Source of the DNA: an uncultured Prevotella sp.
GTDB lineage: Bacteria; Bacteroidota; Bacteroidia; Bacteroidales; Bacteroidaceae
Length of the DNA: 64,000 nt
NCBI GenBank assembly: GCA_900318625.1
Contig: ONLG01000005.1
Location: forward strand, 1-64,000
Reading direction: 5' to 3'
Under the pieces are notes generated by a model that saw only the letters and a list, made by a program, of their open reading frames with translations, was not told the DNA's origin and searched no databases. Shown one piece after another: positions 53,614-62,229 of this stretch; within the stretch, counting starts at the first letter, position 1; each line of letters starts with the position of its first letter. Made by a program: the position numbers and the translations under genes.

Positions 53614-55011
53614 TTACTCGTTAAGGAACTGCTCCACGTCGGCAGGATGATAGGGTATGCGTTTCTCGCCAATGAAGCGGCATCCGTCTGCTGTTATCAG
53701 CACATCGTCCTCTATCCTTATGCCGCCAAAGTCCTTATAGGTCTCCAAAAGGTCGAAGTTGAGGAAATCCTTGCAGTGTCCCGAAGCCTTCCAATCGTCG
53801 ATAAGGGCCGGTATGAAGTAGATTCCCGGCTCGTCGGTGACGACAAAACCTTCTTCCAGACGGCGTCCCATGCGCAGCGCATTGGTGCCGAACTGCTCGA
53901 GGTTGGGGCGCACCTCATCGTCGAAACCTACATAGATTTGTCCCAGCCCCTCCATGTCGTGGACATCCATGCCCATCATGTGGCCCAGTCCGTGGGGCAA
54001 AAACATGGCATGGGCACCTGCTCTGACGGCATCATCTGTGTTGCCGCGCATCAGCCCGAGCTCCTTGAGCCGCTCGGTCATAAGGCGGCACACGCCGAAA
54101 TGCACATCGCGATAGCACACTCCGGGGCGTGCCACGGTGAGCACATAGTCGTGACATTCCTCCACAATGCGGTAGATGTCCAGCTGCCGCTCGGTGAATC
54201 GTCCGCTCACGGGGAAAGTGCGAGTGTTGTCGCTGCAATAGTGGCTCATTGTCTCTGCTCCGGCATCGCACAGCGCAAGCCTGCCCTCCTCGAGCAGAGC
54301 CATCGACGGATTGCCGTGCATTATCTCTCCGTGCTGCGAGAATATCGTGGCAAAGCTCACCTGGGCACCCAGCGACCGCGCTATGCCGTCGACCTGTCCG
54401 CCCACGTACTTCTCTGTCACTCCCGGACGCGCCAGGCGCATGGCCGTGGTGTGCATCTGGTAGCCTATCGCGGCAGCCTTCTCAAGCTCGGCAACCTCCT
54501 CGGCAGTCTTGCTGGAGCGCATCTTCACCACGGCGCGTATCAGTGTGAGCGAGGCTTCGTCGCGCTGGCGCGAATGATGGATGCCCAGCAGGTCGGTGAT
54601 GGTGAGCATAGTGTCGTGGCGATAGGGCGGCAGGAAGTGCAGGGTGCGCCCTGCTGCACGCGCCTGGCTGCAAAACTGGCTCAGGGCCGACATCGGAGCC
54701 GTCTGCGCAACGCCCACGCTGGCTGCCATCTGGCTAACGCTGTCAACTGAACCGTACCAAACTATGTCTTCTATGTCAATGTCGTCGCCGAAGAGCAGCT
54801 CGCTGTCGTTGTCTACGTCGATAACTCCCACGAGGCCCGGCTGAGCCAGTCCGAAGTAGTAGAGGAACGAAGAGTCCTGACGGAAGGGGCTATAGGCGTT
54901 AGAGGGATAGTTACATGGCGACTCGTTGTTGCCGAAAAGGATTATTACACCGCTGCCGACAAGGCGCTTCAGCTCGTTGCGGCGGCTCAGATATGTCTGT
55001 TTGCTGAACAT
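53614..55011 (-). CDS. pepP: Xaa-Pro aminopeptidase (M24B, PepP-like)
   Basis: 465 residues. Removes an N-terminal residue before proline. The creatinase N-domain covers about 1-170 and the pita-bread catalytic domain about 175-460. Metal ligands: both Asp in LCDAGAETMSHYCSDNTRTF, His in GLGHMMGMDVHD, Glu in VVTDEPGIYF and Glu in GIRIEDDVLIT. Its 3' end lies 56 bases before the DUF4421 gene. A -7 box TATCTTTG on the minus strand lies at 55048-55041. Confidence 0.94.
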   Translation of the reverse strand: MFSKQTYLSRRNELKRLVGSGVIILFGNNESPCNYPSNAYSPFRQDSSFLYYFGLAQPGLVGVIDVDNDSELLFGDDIDIEDIVWYGSVDSVSQMAASVGVAQTAPMSALSQFCSQARAAGRTLHFLPPYRHDTMLTITDLLGIHHSRQRDEASLTLIRAVVKMRSSKTAEEVAELEKAAAIGYQMHTTAMRLARPGVTEKYVGGQVDGIARSLGAQVSFATIFSQHGEIMHGNPSMALLEEGRLALCDAGAETMSHYCSDNTRTFPVSGRFTERQLDIYRIVEECHDYVLTVARPGVCYRDVHFGVCRLMTERLKELGLMRGNTDDAVRAGAHAMFLPHGLGHMMGMDVHDMEGLGQIYVGFDDEVRPNLEQFGTNALRMGRRLEEGFVVTDEPGIYFIPALIDDWKASGHCKDFLNFDLLETYKDFGGIRIEDDVLITADGCRFIGEKRIPYHPADVEQFLNE

Positions 55012-55148
55012 TGTTGATGTTGGTTTTTAATTATTGGGTGCAAAGATAAGAGTTAAGAAACAAACAGGCAAATGATTATGTAGTTTTAATCATTTGCCTG
55101 CCAGATGTTTGTCTGTATGTCAATGCACTGATGTCGGGGAAAAACAGT

Positions 55149-57296
55149 TTATCTAACGACAAACTTCTTGCCGCTGCAGAGATATATTCCGGGCCTCAGT
55201 GCCGAGCGATTGAAATGCTCTGCCACCTTCCTGCCTTGCATATCATAGACTGCGCCGGTCGTTTGCAGAGGTTCCAAGGTTGTCTGCGCTACGCCTGTAT
55301 TGTCGAAGATGGGTTCAAGATGGTAGGTCATGTCCTCCACATTCATGGTTAAGGCATAGGCAACAGCCGCTTCGGGCTGCCACGGCAGATAGAAGAACTC
55401 GCCGGCAAGCGACAACTTGTCGGTGCTATTGTTGCCTTTGAAGACGATTATCTTGCTGCTTCTGGAGCTGAAACAGTCGTATTCCGAGTTGACTCCGGGC
55501 ACAACGACAAAGTGGTCGTACCATCCGTCGTCCTGCACAGGTATCTCGGCATAGAAGTTAACGCCATCGACGGTGGTCATGGGCAGCGACTTGTCATCAA
55601 AATCCATCTCTTGCTGCTGGCCGGACAATAGTGACTCTAATCCTATGACATAGAAACCGCACTCGGCAAAGTATGGAATATCGGCATCTGCATATATTCT
55701 GAACGTCGCTGAGCGTGCCAGATACTCGGTGCCATCGTTGTTGTAGCAGCCATCAACAAAGGCATCAACATACTTTCTCTTAGTTCCCGGAGCCTGTCGT
55801 GGGGCTGAATTGTCAGGCATGGCTTCTTTTCCAAAGACAGAAATGACTTTAGGAATATCTGCAGAATAGAGTGTCAGGTCGTTATATAGATCTAATCTGG
55901 TTGAGCTGCCGAAGTTTATGTAAGCACTCGACAAGTCTGCATTGGGCTGTTTCAGGTCGAAGAGTCTCACACTGCTGTCGTCACCTGCCATCGCCACTTC
56001 GTATTCATTCGCCGTCAGCTCTATCGGAGCTTGCTCTTCGTTGAGCGTCAGGTTCTGGCTATAGGGAGATGTCTCTTCGTCAGCCAACTTATGGAACACA
56101 TAAATGATGTTTCCCATATCGTTGATGTTGAACGTCACTGAGTAGTTTCCTGCCGGAACGGTAATCTTACTATCCTCTCCGGCAGCGCACCGAACGGCTG
56201 AGCCAAAGCGACTATACACCTTGTCGCCAACGACAGTATGGTCGCCTGTGTTTAGCGAGAACGCCACACTGCCGCCATTGGCCGTAAATGCCACTTCGGT
56301 ATCTTCCTCAAAGGTCTGCAGCATATACCAATGACGGTTGTTGGTCATATCGGTTGCTGTCATCTTGGTGCCATTCAGCTCCACACTTTCAAAGCCGAAG
56401 CCGGGCTCTTCCACTTTCTCTACCGTCAGGCGGCCTCCCTTTCCGCTCTCGGCTGTGGCAACATGAAGGCGATACCATCCGCTTTCGGCTACTACCACCT
56501 TGCCGCCGTCGCCCATGACAGTCGTTACGCCCTGCCCGGAAGCATTGACATCCAGCGTTGCCGCCGTTTGCTCAAAGTAATTGAGCTTGTCAACCACACT
56601 CAGCTCGGTATTTTTGTCAATATAGAGCGTGGCCGTTGCATCGCTCACCAGCCCGTTACGTCGGTCGGGCATTGTGCCGTTGCGCGGATTCATGGGTATG
56701 ACGTATTTGCCTAAACACCAGGCTTCGCTCAGCCATTCGCCAAAAGAGCCTACGACATACCATGAAGAGGGATTGTAGGGGTGCTTGAACGAATACAGCT
56801 GAAGATGTAACACGTTTGACACCGCTGCCGGCTCGGCGTTGGCAGGGGTGGTATTGTCGATGGCTTCGCAGCGGAAATACACGTCGACGGGGTCGTCGGT
56901 CAGCTGCTTGCCTGATTCCGACAGCTGCCGGTTGATTTCTGAGGCCATGAGTGAGCTATTCCAGCTATACGACTTGCCGTCGCTGGGCCGTGGCGAAGGC
57001 TGCGGTATATCCTCGATGCCCTTGCGCGGTGCAGCATTTGCACTGCTTGCAAACTCCGAAAGGGTTACGTCGTCGCTGCCGTCGAAGCTGCCAGTGAGCG
57101 AGAAAGCCATCCTGTAGCGCAGAGAGGACTGCCCATCGGCTTTTTCCCACCTGAAACCGATGGACTTCAGGTTGTCCAGATGAATGGGCTTAGATGCGTC
57201 TACTGATGTGGTAAGCTTGAAATCTCCCTGTCCAAAGGCAGCTGTGGCCAACATGAACAGCAGTAGAGTGAGTCTGATTTGTTTTCCTAATAACAT
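55149..57296 (-). CDS. Large secreted protein with type IX-like C-terminal tail
   Basis: 715 residues, signal peptide (RLTLLLFMLATAAFGQG). The N-terminal part and the middle (SSWYVVGSFGEWLSEAWCLGKYVIPMNP) resemble the repeated modules of SusE/SusF-like outer-membrane carbohydrate-binding proteins. The end (VYDMQGRKVAEHF, then RPGIYLCSGKKFVVR) resembles type IX secretion sorting tails. No catalytic motif is visible. A consensus promoter is upstream at 57343-57373. Confidence 0.65.
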   Translation of the reverse strand: MLLGKQIRLTLLLFMLATAAFGQGDFKLTTSVDASKPIHLDNLKSIGFRWEKADGQSSLRYRMAFSLTGSFDGSDDVTLSEFASSANAAPRKGIEDIPQPSPRPSDGKSYSWNSSLMASEINRQLSESGKQLTDDPVDVYFRCEAIDNTTPANAEPAAVSNVLHLQLYSFKHPYNPSSWYVVGSFGEWLSEAWCLGKYVIPMNPRNGTMPDRRNGLVSDATATLYIDKNTELSVVDKLNYFEQTAATLDVNASGQGVTTVMGDGGKVVVAESGWYRLHVATAESGKGGRLTVEKVEEPGFGFESVELNGTKMTATDMTNNRHWYMLQTFEEDTEVAFTANGGSVAFSLNTGDHTVVGDKVYSRFGSAVRCAAGEDSKITVPAGNYSVTFNINDMGNIIYVFHKLADEETSPYSQNLTLNEEQAPIELTANEYEVAMAGDDSSVRLFDLKQPNADLSSAYINFGSSTRLDLYNDLTLYSADIPKVISVFGKEAMPDNSAPRQAPGTKRKYVDAFVDGCYNNDGTEYLARSATFRIYADADIPYFAECGFYVIGLESLLSGQQQEMDFDDKSLPMTTVDGVNFYAEIPVQDDGWYDHFVVVPGVNSEYDCFSSRSSKIIVFKGNNSTDKLSLAGEFFYLPWQPEAAVAYALTMNVEDMTYHLEPIFDNTGVAQTTLEPLQTTGAVYDMQGRKVAEHFNRSALRPGIYLCSGKKFVVR

Positions 57297-57342
57297 TTTA
57301 ATGATTATTTGTTAGTTAATTTCCGTTATCTCACAGGTCGTG

Positions 57343-57373
57343 CAAAGGTACTACTTAACGGGCAACTTGCAAA
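57343..57373 (-). promoter_or_regulatory. Promoter for the 57296 gene
   Basis: Minus strand TTTG (57373-57370), 19 bases, TACCTTTG (57350-57343). Confidence 0.8.
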
Positions 57374-57429
57374 ATAAAATCACCTTTTTCGGGGCAAAAA
57401 GGATACTTGTGCAGCTGCGATTGCTTTAT

Positions 57430-57478
57430 CATAAGACCTATAACATATATAAGGCACATAGGTATTATAAGGCGAATA
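57430..57478 (+). repeat. CTTATAAG-type block of locus 5
   Basis: CATAAGACCTATAAC, ATATAAGGCACATAGG and TATTATAAGG copies; degenerate relatives of the 30102-30165 block. Confidence 0.5.
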
Positions 57479-57516
57479 TGCCATTCCCAACTATGGGGAG
57501 ATTGAGATGAGTCACC

Positions 57517-57577
57517 AATATGGGCCATATTACCGACCAATATGGGCCATATTACCGACCAATATGGGCCATATTAC
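57517..57577 (+). repeat. Palindromic repeat locus 5, three tandem units
   Basis: Core AATATGGGCCATATT at 57517, 57539 and 57561, 22-base period, spacers CCGACC. Preceded directly by a degenerate G/C block at 57481-57516 (ACTATGGGGAGATTGAG then CACC), as in locus 1. Confidence 0.9.
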
Positions 57578-57589
57578 AAGCCCACTACC

Positions 57590-57658
57590 TACCCCTCCCC
57601 AAGGCAGGGGTGCCGTAAGGCTCTCCCATAAGAGCTATAAGCCTTATAAGTTCCATAA
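57590..57658 (+). repeat. G/C block and CTTATAAG-type block of locus 5
   Basis: CCCCTCCCCAAGGCAGGGG (57592-57610) is a G/C hairpin on the opposite strand to the one before the units; 57624-57658 contains CATAAGAGCTATAAGCC and TTATAAGTTCC copies. Confidence 0.6.
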
Positions 57659-57711
57659 TACCATAGCGGCAAAAAAATTCCCCGAAAGGCCATAATCTGA
57701 AATAATCTGCT

Positions 57712-57719
57712 TATATTTG
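57712..57719 (+). promoter_or_regulatory. Promoter -7 box for the RND efflux operon
   Basis: TATATTTG, 84 bases before the adaptor gene. No TTTG at -33. Confidence 0.5.
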
Positions 57720-57802
57720 CAAACACTAATACCAAGACTTTACGCTTTTTCAAAGCAAATTGACATAGACCTGACTGTCACGTAACTAAACAACAGAAAT
57801 AT

Positions 57803-58933
57803 ATGAACATTAAAACTATCGGCTTGCTTCTCGTTGCGGCATCGGCACTGTGCGCTTGCAGCAGCAAGCAAGAGGCCAAGGAGAAAAAGCCCATAAGAGT
57901 GAAGACCGAGCAACTGGCTACCGACGGCATCGGACAAGGGCGCACCTACGTTGGCATAGTGGAAGAAAACACAGCCACGGCTGTAAGTTTCACGACCTTG
58001 GGAGTGGTGCGCCGTGTCTACGTCAAGGAAGGTCAGTATGTGTCTAAAGGCCAGCTTCTGGCCGAGATAGATGCCACTAATGCGAGCAACAGCGTTGATG
58101 CAGCCCAAGCCTCAACGAGCCAGGCCGGCGACATGGTGGCTCAATCGCGCGCCACCTACGCTCAGGCCAAGGATGCTTATGACCGCATGAAGATGCTCCA
58201 CGACAACGGTTCGCTGCCTGAAATAAAGTGGATTGAAGCTCAGACGCGCCTTCAGCAGGCTGAAACGAGCCTGAAGACGGCAACCTCAGGGGTCAGCTCG
58301 TCGAAAGCTATGGAGCGCATAGCCCGCAAGAACCTCTCCGACACACGACTGACGGCACCCGTGAGCGGAGTGGTAGGCCGCACCATGCTGTTTGCCGGCG
58401 AAACGGCCAGACCGTCGCAAGGCGTGCTCACCATCCTCGATGTGAGCCAGGTGAAGGTCAAGGTGGCTGTGCCTGAGGTGGAACTGAGCAGCATCAGCAG
58501 CTCAACGCCCTCCACCATAGAGGTCGACGCTGTGAACTGGCGCGGTCAGGGAGGCTCAATAGAGAAGGGAGTAAAGGCAGATGCCATTACCCACACCTAC
58601 GACATACGCATCAATGTGGCCAATACGGGCAACCGCCTGCTGCCGGGAATGGTGGCCAAAGTGGGGCTGCGAACTGCCGAGCCGGGGCTTACGAGCGGTG
58701 GGGCAACGGCCTTCAACCGCCTGTCAGTGCCCATAACGAGCGTGCAGAAGCGCGGCGACGGCACCTGCTTCGTGTGGACCATCGACGAGAAGAAGCGCGC
58801 CCATCGTGCCAATGTCACCACCGGACCTACCGTGGGCAACCGAATAGAGATTGCTACGGGCCTGAAGCCCGGCCAGCGCATCATAACCGAAGGCTACCAG
58901 AAGGTGGGCGAAGGGTCGGCGGTGGTGTTCTGA
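57803..58933 (+). CDS. RND efflux periplasmic adaptor (membrane fusion protein), lipoprotein
   Basis: 376 residues. Lipobox LCAC places the lipidated Cys near residue 19. Structure by eye: beta-barrel and lipoyl halves (GVVRRVYVKEGQYVSKGQLLAEID and TRLTAPVSGVVGRTM, the latter at about 185), an alpha-hairpin between them (about 90-175, Ala/Gln/Ser-rich), and a membrane-proximal C-terminal domain (VTTGPTVGNRIEIATGLKPGQRIITEGYQKV is only in part quoted elsewhere). It joins the inner-membrane pump to the outer-membrane channel. First gene of a three-gene operon. Confidence 0.92.
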   Translation: MNIKTIGLLLVAASALCACSSKQEAKEKKPIRVKTEQLATDGIGQGRTYVGIVEENTATAVSFTTLGVVRRVYVKEGQYVSKGQLLAEIDATNASNSVDAAQASTSQAGDMVAQSRATYAQAKDAYDRMKMLHDNGSLPEIKWIEAQTRLQQAETSLKTATSGVSSSKAMERIARKNLSDTRLTAPVSGVVGRTMLFAGETARPSQGVLTILDVSQVKVKVAVPEVELSSISSSTPSTIEVDAVNWRGQGGSIEKGVKADAITHTYDIRINVANTGNRLLPGMVAKVGLRTAEPGLTSGGATAFNRLSVPITSVQKRGDGTCFVWTIDEKKRAHRANVTTGPTVGNRIEIATGLKPGQRIITEGYQKVGEGSAVVF

Positions 58934-58996
58934 CGCAAGCAAAGCCTACTTACTGCCAACATGAAACATGATTGAGGAAGTTTATTCGTTTTCAAG

Positions 58997-61900
58997 ATGA
59001 AGAACATAAATTGGATTAGCTGGCCGCTGGAGCACTACTCTATCACGCTGCTCATCATATTGCTGCTGTTTATCATGGGAATATTCGGCATGGACGTAAT
59101 GCCGAAAGACGAGTTCCCACAGTTCGTCATACGCCAGGGTGTGGTGGTGGCCGTTTATCCCGGAGCCACCACTGAGGAGGTGGAAGAGCAGGTGGCGCGC
59201 CCCCTCGAACGCTATCTCTTTACATTTAAAGAGGTGAACCGCACCAAGACCACCACCACATCGCAGAACGGATTGTGCTTCGTGAAGCTGCGACTCAACA
59301 ACGAGGTACACAACAAAGACGAGGTTTGGAGCAAGATAAAGCACGGACTGACGACCTTCAAGCCGAGCCTTCCTTCGGGGGTAGTGGCCCTGATAGCCAA
59401 CGACGACTTCGGAAACACGTCGGCTCTGCTCATTGCCATCGAGAGTCCGGAGCGCAGCTACCGCGAACTTCAGCAGTACAGCGACGAACTTTCCGACCGT
59501 CTGCGTCGCATACCGTCGGTTGCCAACGTGAAGATATACGGTCAGAAGAAAGAGCAGATAAGCCTCTACATAGACCGCCAGCGGCTTGAGGCCTACGGCA
59601 TAGGGCAGCAGTCAGTACTCAGAAGCCTGCAGATGCAGGGGCTGACAACGATGAGCGGCGCGCTGTCTACGCCCGTGCAGCAGACTCCCATCCATCTGGC
59701 AGCAACTGAGAACAGTGTCGACGAGATTGCAAACACCATTATCTATAACGACCCACAGACCGCAAAGACGGTGCGCGTGTGCGATGTGGCGCGCGTAGTC
59801 AGGGAGTACGACACGTCGGAGAGCTACATCGAGCAGAACGGACACCCCTGCGTGCTGCTCTCGCTTGAGATGACGCCTGGCAACAACATAGTGAAATACG
59901 GCAAGGACGTGGGCAAGGTGCTCGACGAATACAAGCAGGAGCAACTTCCTAACGACGTCACTATGACCCGCATTGCCGACCAGCCCAAGGTGGTTGGGTT
60001 GAGCGTGAGCTCTTTTCTGCGCGACCTGATAATCTCAATGGTAATCATTATCCTCGTGATGATGGTGCTGTTCCCGCTGCGCTCGGCTATCGTGGCCGCA
60101 ATCACTATCCCGCTGAGCACCTTTATCTCTGTGGGAGTGATGTATCTGGCCAATATCGAGCTCAACATCGTTACCCTTGCCGCACTGATAGTGGTGCTGG
60201 GAATGGTTGTCGACAACTCTATCGTCGTCATCGACGGCTATCTGGAATATCTTGGCAAGGGCTACGAGCCTAAGCGTGCGGCCATAGAGTCGGCTGCCAA
60301 GTACTTCATGCCGATGATGCTTGCCACGTTGTGCATCAGCATAATCTTCTTCCCACTGCTGGCAACAATGAAGGGAGCGTTCAACGATGCCATGCACGAC
60401 TTCCCGTGGACCATCGGCATCAACCTGCTGGTGTCGCTGCTGCTGGCAGTGACGGTGATACCGTTCCTCGAAGTGCTGATAATACGGCCTCCGAAGAAGG
60501 GAGAAGAGGGACGGCAGGCCAAGCCCAACAGGATTACAACGTTCGTTCAGCGACTCTACGACCGCGTGCTGGCACTGACGTTCCGCCATCCGTGGGCAAC
60601 GATAGGCGGCGCGGTGGCTGTGGTGGCCCTATCGCTGCTCATCGTTCCGGGACTGAAGGTGCGCCTTTTCCCCTATGCCGACCGCGACCAGTTTGCCATA
60701 GAGATATTCCTTCCCGAGGGAAAGGGCATCAGCCAGACCAAGGCCGTGGCCGACTCGCTGCGCAACGTGCTGCTGAAAGACAAACGAGTGAAATGCGTTA
60801 CGGGTTTCATCGGCTGTTCGTCGCCGCGGTTTATGACGTGCTACGCCCCTCAGATGGCTGGCCGCAACTTTGCTCAGTTCATCGTGAACACCACTTCGCA
60901 GGATGCCACACTGGAGCTTCTGGCAGAGCTTCAGCCTCGATGGAGCGATGCTTTCCCCGAAGCCTACGTGCGATTTAAGCGGCTCGACTTCCTCGAAGTA
61001 GGCGAAATGGAATACCGCTTCTACGGCGACAACCTCGACTCGCTGCATTATGCAGCCGAACAGCTCATGGACCGTATGCGACAGATACCCGAACTGGAGT
61101 GGGTTCACACTGATTTCATGCAACCGCAGCCAATAGTAAACGTGGAGCTCGACCCCGTGGCATCGGCACAGATGGGCATATCGCGCACCACTGCGGCACT
61201 TGCCCTGAGCTCGCTCACGGGCAACACCCGCGTGGGACAGGTGTGGGAAGGCGACTACGAGCTGCCCGTGGTGATGAAGGACAGTGCCGACCTCACATTC
61301 TCCGACGTGCAGAACCTGGGATTAAGCACCTCTCAGACAATGCTTTCGACGGCATTGCCCACTTTCCTGGGAGGCTCCTCGGGTGGCAATGCCACTGTTA
61401 AGCTGCGACAGGTGGCAAGGGTTGAGCCGCAATGGAGCGAGACGCGCATCATGCACAGGGGCGGCGAGCGATGCCTCACGGTGACGGCACAGCTGGCTCA
61501 CGGGGCTTATGCCTCGAAGGTGGAGCAGCTGGTGGCCGACATCATGCACAACGACGTGAGGCTGCCAGAGGGTGTGCGCAGCCAGGTGGGTGGCGAAATA
61601 GAATACGACGGCGAAGCTCTGCCGCAGATATTCGGCGGTGTAGGGATTGCGATGATTATCATTTTCTTCTTCCTCCTGGCCAATTTCAAGAAGTACGGCA
61701 TCACTTCCGTCTGCATGATATCACTGGCGCTGATGCTGCCGGGAGCCTTGCTGGGACTCGGACTGATGAACCGCACGCTGGGATTGACCTCTGTGATGGG
61801 CTTCATTACGCTCATGGGAATGATCATGCGCAACGAGATACTGATATTCGAGCACGCCAACGACCTTGTCAGGAGGTTCGTGGAGAGCCATCCGCGGCCC

Positions 61901-62167
61901 GAAGAAGTGAATGACGAGATGAAGGAAGCCTACCGACGCGAGTACAACGAGGCCGTGCGGCAGGCCGCCTACGATGCCGGACGACGGCGCATGGTGCCCA
62001 TCTTCCTTACCACTGCCACCACTGCCGTGGGCGTGGTACCGATGATTCTGGCCCAGTCGTCGTTCTGGATGCCCGTGGGAGTAACCATCTTTGCCGGCGG
62101 CATCGGCTCGCTGATTATGGTTGTGAGCGTGCTGCCCGTGGTTTACTGGAAGGTTTCGCTCAAATAG
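58997..62167 (+). CDS. RND-family efflux pump, inner-membrane permease
   Basis: 1056 residues with 12 membrane segments in two halves (first helix about 12-32; helices 2-6 about 335-495; helix 7 about 535; helices 8-12 about 880-1050) and two large periplasmic loops. It exports substrates using the proton gradient. The helix-4 proton-relay site reads MVVDNSIVVID near residue 405, one Asp plus Asn where AcrB has two Asp, and the helix-10 Lys is Arg (MIMRNEILIFEHA). Such changes are common in non-AcrB RND branches, so the drug class cannot be stated. Flanked by its adaptor and channel. Confidence 0.93.
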   Translation: MKNINWISWPLEHYSITLLIILLLFIMGIFGMDVMPKDEFPQFVIRQGVVVAVYPGATTEEVEEQVARPLERYLFTFKEVNRTKTTTTSQNGLCFVKLRLNNEVHNKDEVWSKIKHGLTTFKPSLPSGVVALIANDDFGNTSALLIAIESPERSYRELQQYSDELSDRLRRIPSVANVKIYGQKKEQISLYIDRQRLEAYGIGQQSVLRSLQMQGLTTMSGALSTPVQQTPIHLAATENSVDEIANTIIYNDPQTAKTVRVCDVARVVREYDTSESYIEQNGHPCVLLSLEMTPGNNIVKYGKDVGKVLDEYKQEQLPNDVTMTRIADQPKVVGLSVSSFLRDLIISMVIIILVMMVLFPLRSAIVAAITIPLSTFISVGVMYLANIELNIVTLAALIVVLGMVVDNSIVVIDGYLEYLGKGYEPKRAAIESAAKYFMPMMLATLCISIIFFPLLATMKGAFNDAMHDFPWTIGINLLVSLLLAVTVIPFLEVLIIRPPKKGEEGRQAKPNRITTFVQRLYDRVLALTFRHPWATIGGAVAVVALSLLIVPGLKVRLFPYADRDQFAIEIFLPEGKGISQTKAVADSLRNVLLKDKRVKCVTGFIGCSSPRFMTCYAPQMAGRNFAQFIVNTTSQDATLELLAELQPRWSDAFPEAYVRFKRLDFLEVGEMEYRFYGDNLDSLHYAAEQLMDRMRQIPELEWVHTDFMQPQPIVNVELDPVASAQMGISRTTAALALSSLTGNTRVGQVWEGDYELPVVMKDSADLTFSDVQNLGLSTSQTMLSTALPTFLGGSSGGNATVKLRQVARVEPQWSETRIMHRGGERCLTVTAQLAHGAYASKVEQLVADIMHNDVRLPEGVRSQVGGEIEYDGEALPQIFGGVGIAMIIIFFFLLANFKKYGITSVCMISLALMLPGALLGLGLMNRTLGLTSVMGFITLMGMIMRNEILIFEHANDLVRRFVESHPRPEEVNDEMKEAYRREYNEAVRQAAYDAGRRRMVPIFLTTATTAVGVVPMILAQSSFWMPVGVTIFAGGIGSLIMVVSVLPVVYWKVSLK

Positions 62168-62229
62168 CCAGTCAGACAAACGTCAGTATATCAACAGAAT
62201 ACAAACCTATAATCAAGCGAAAGTACAAC

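Larger units (their letters stand above)
57297..57802. other. Divergent intergenic region with repeat locus 5
   Basis: 506 bases between the secreted protein gene (minus) and the RND operon (plus). Contains the minus-strand promoter 57343-57373, a CTTATAAG-type block (57430-57478), a degenerate G/C block (57481-57516), three palindromic units (57517-57577), a second G/C block (57590-57615), another CTTATAAG-type block (57624-57658) and a plus-strand -7 box TATATTTG (57712-57719). No gene found. Confidence 0.75.

Noticed and set aside
53560..54750. 396-codon plus-strand open frame
   Set aside because: Antisense shadow of the Xaa-Pro aminopeptidase gene.
7786..57577. Repeat clusters considered as CRISPR arrays
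   Set aside because: Units are contiguous 22-base repeats without unique spacers, and no cas genes are present.
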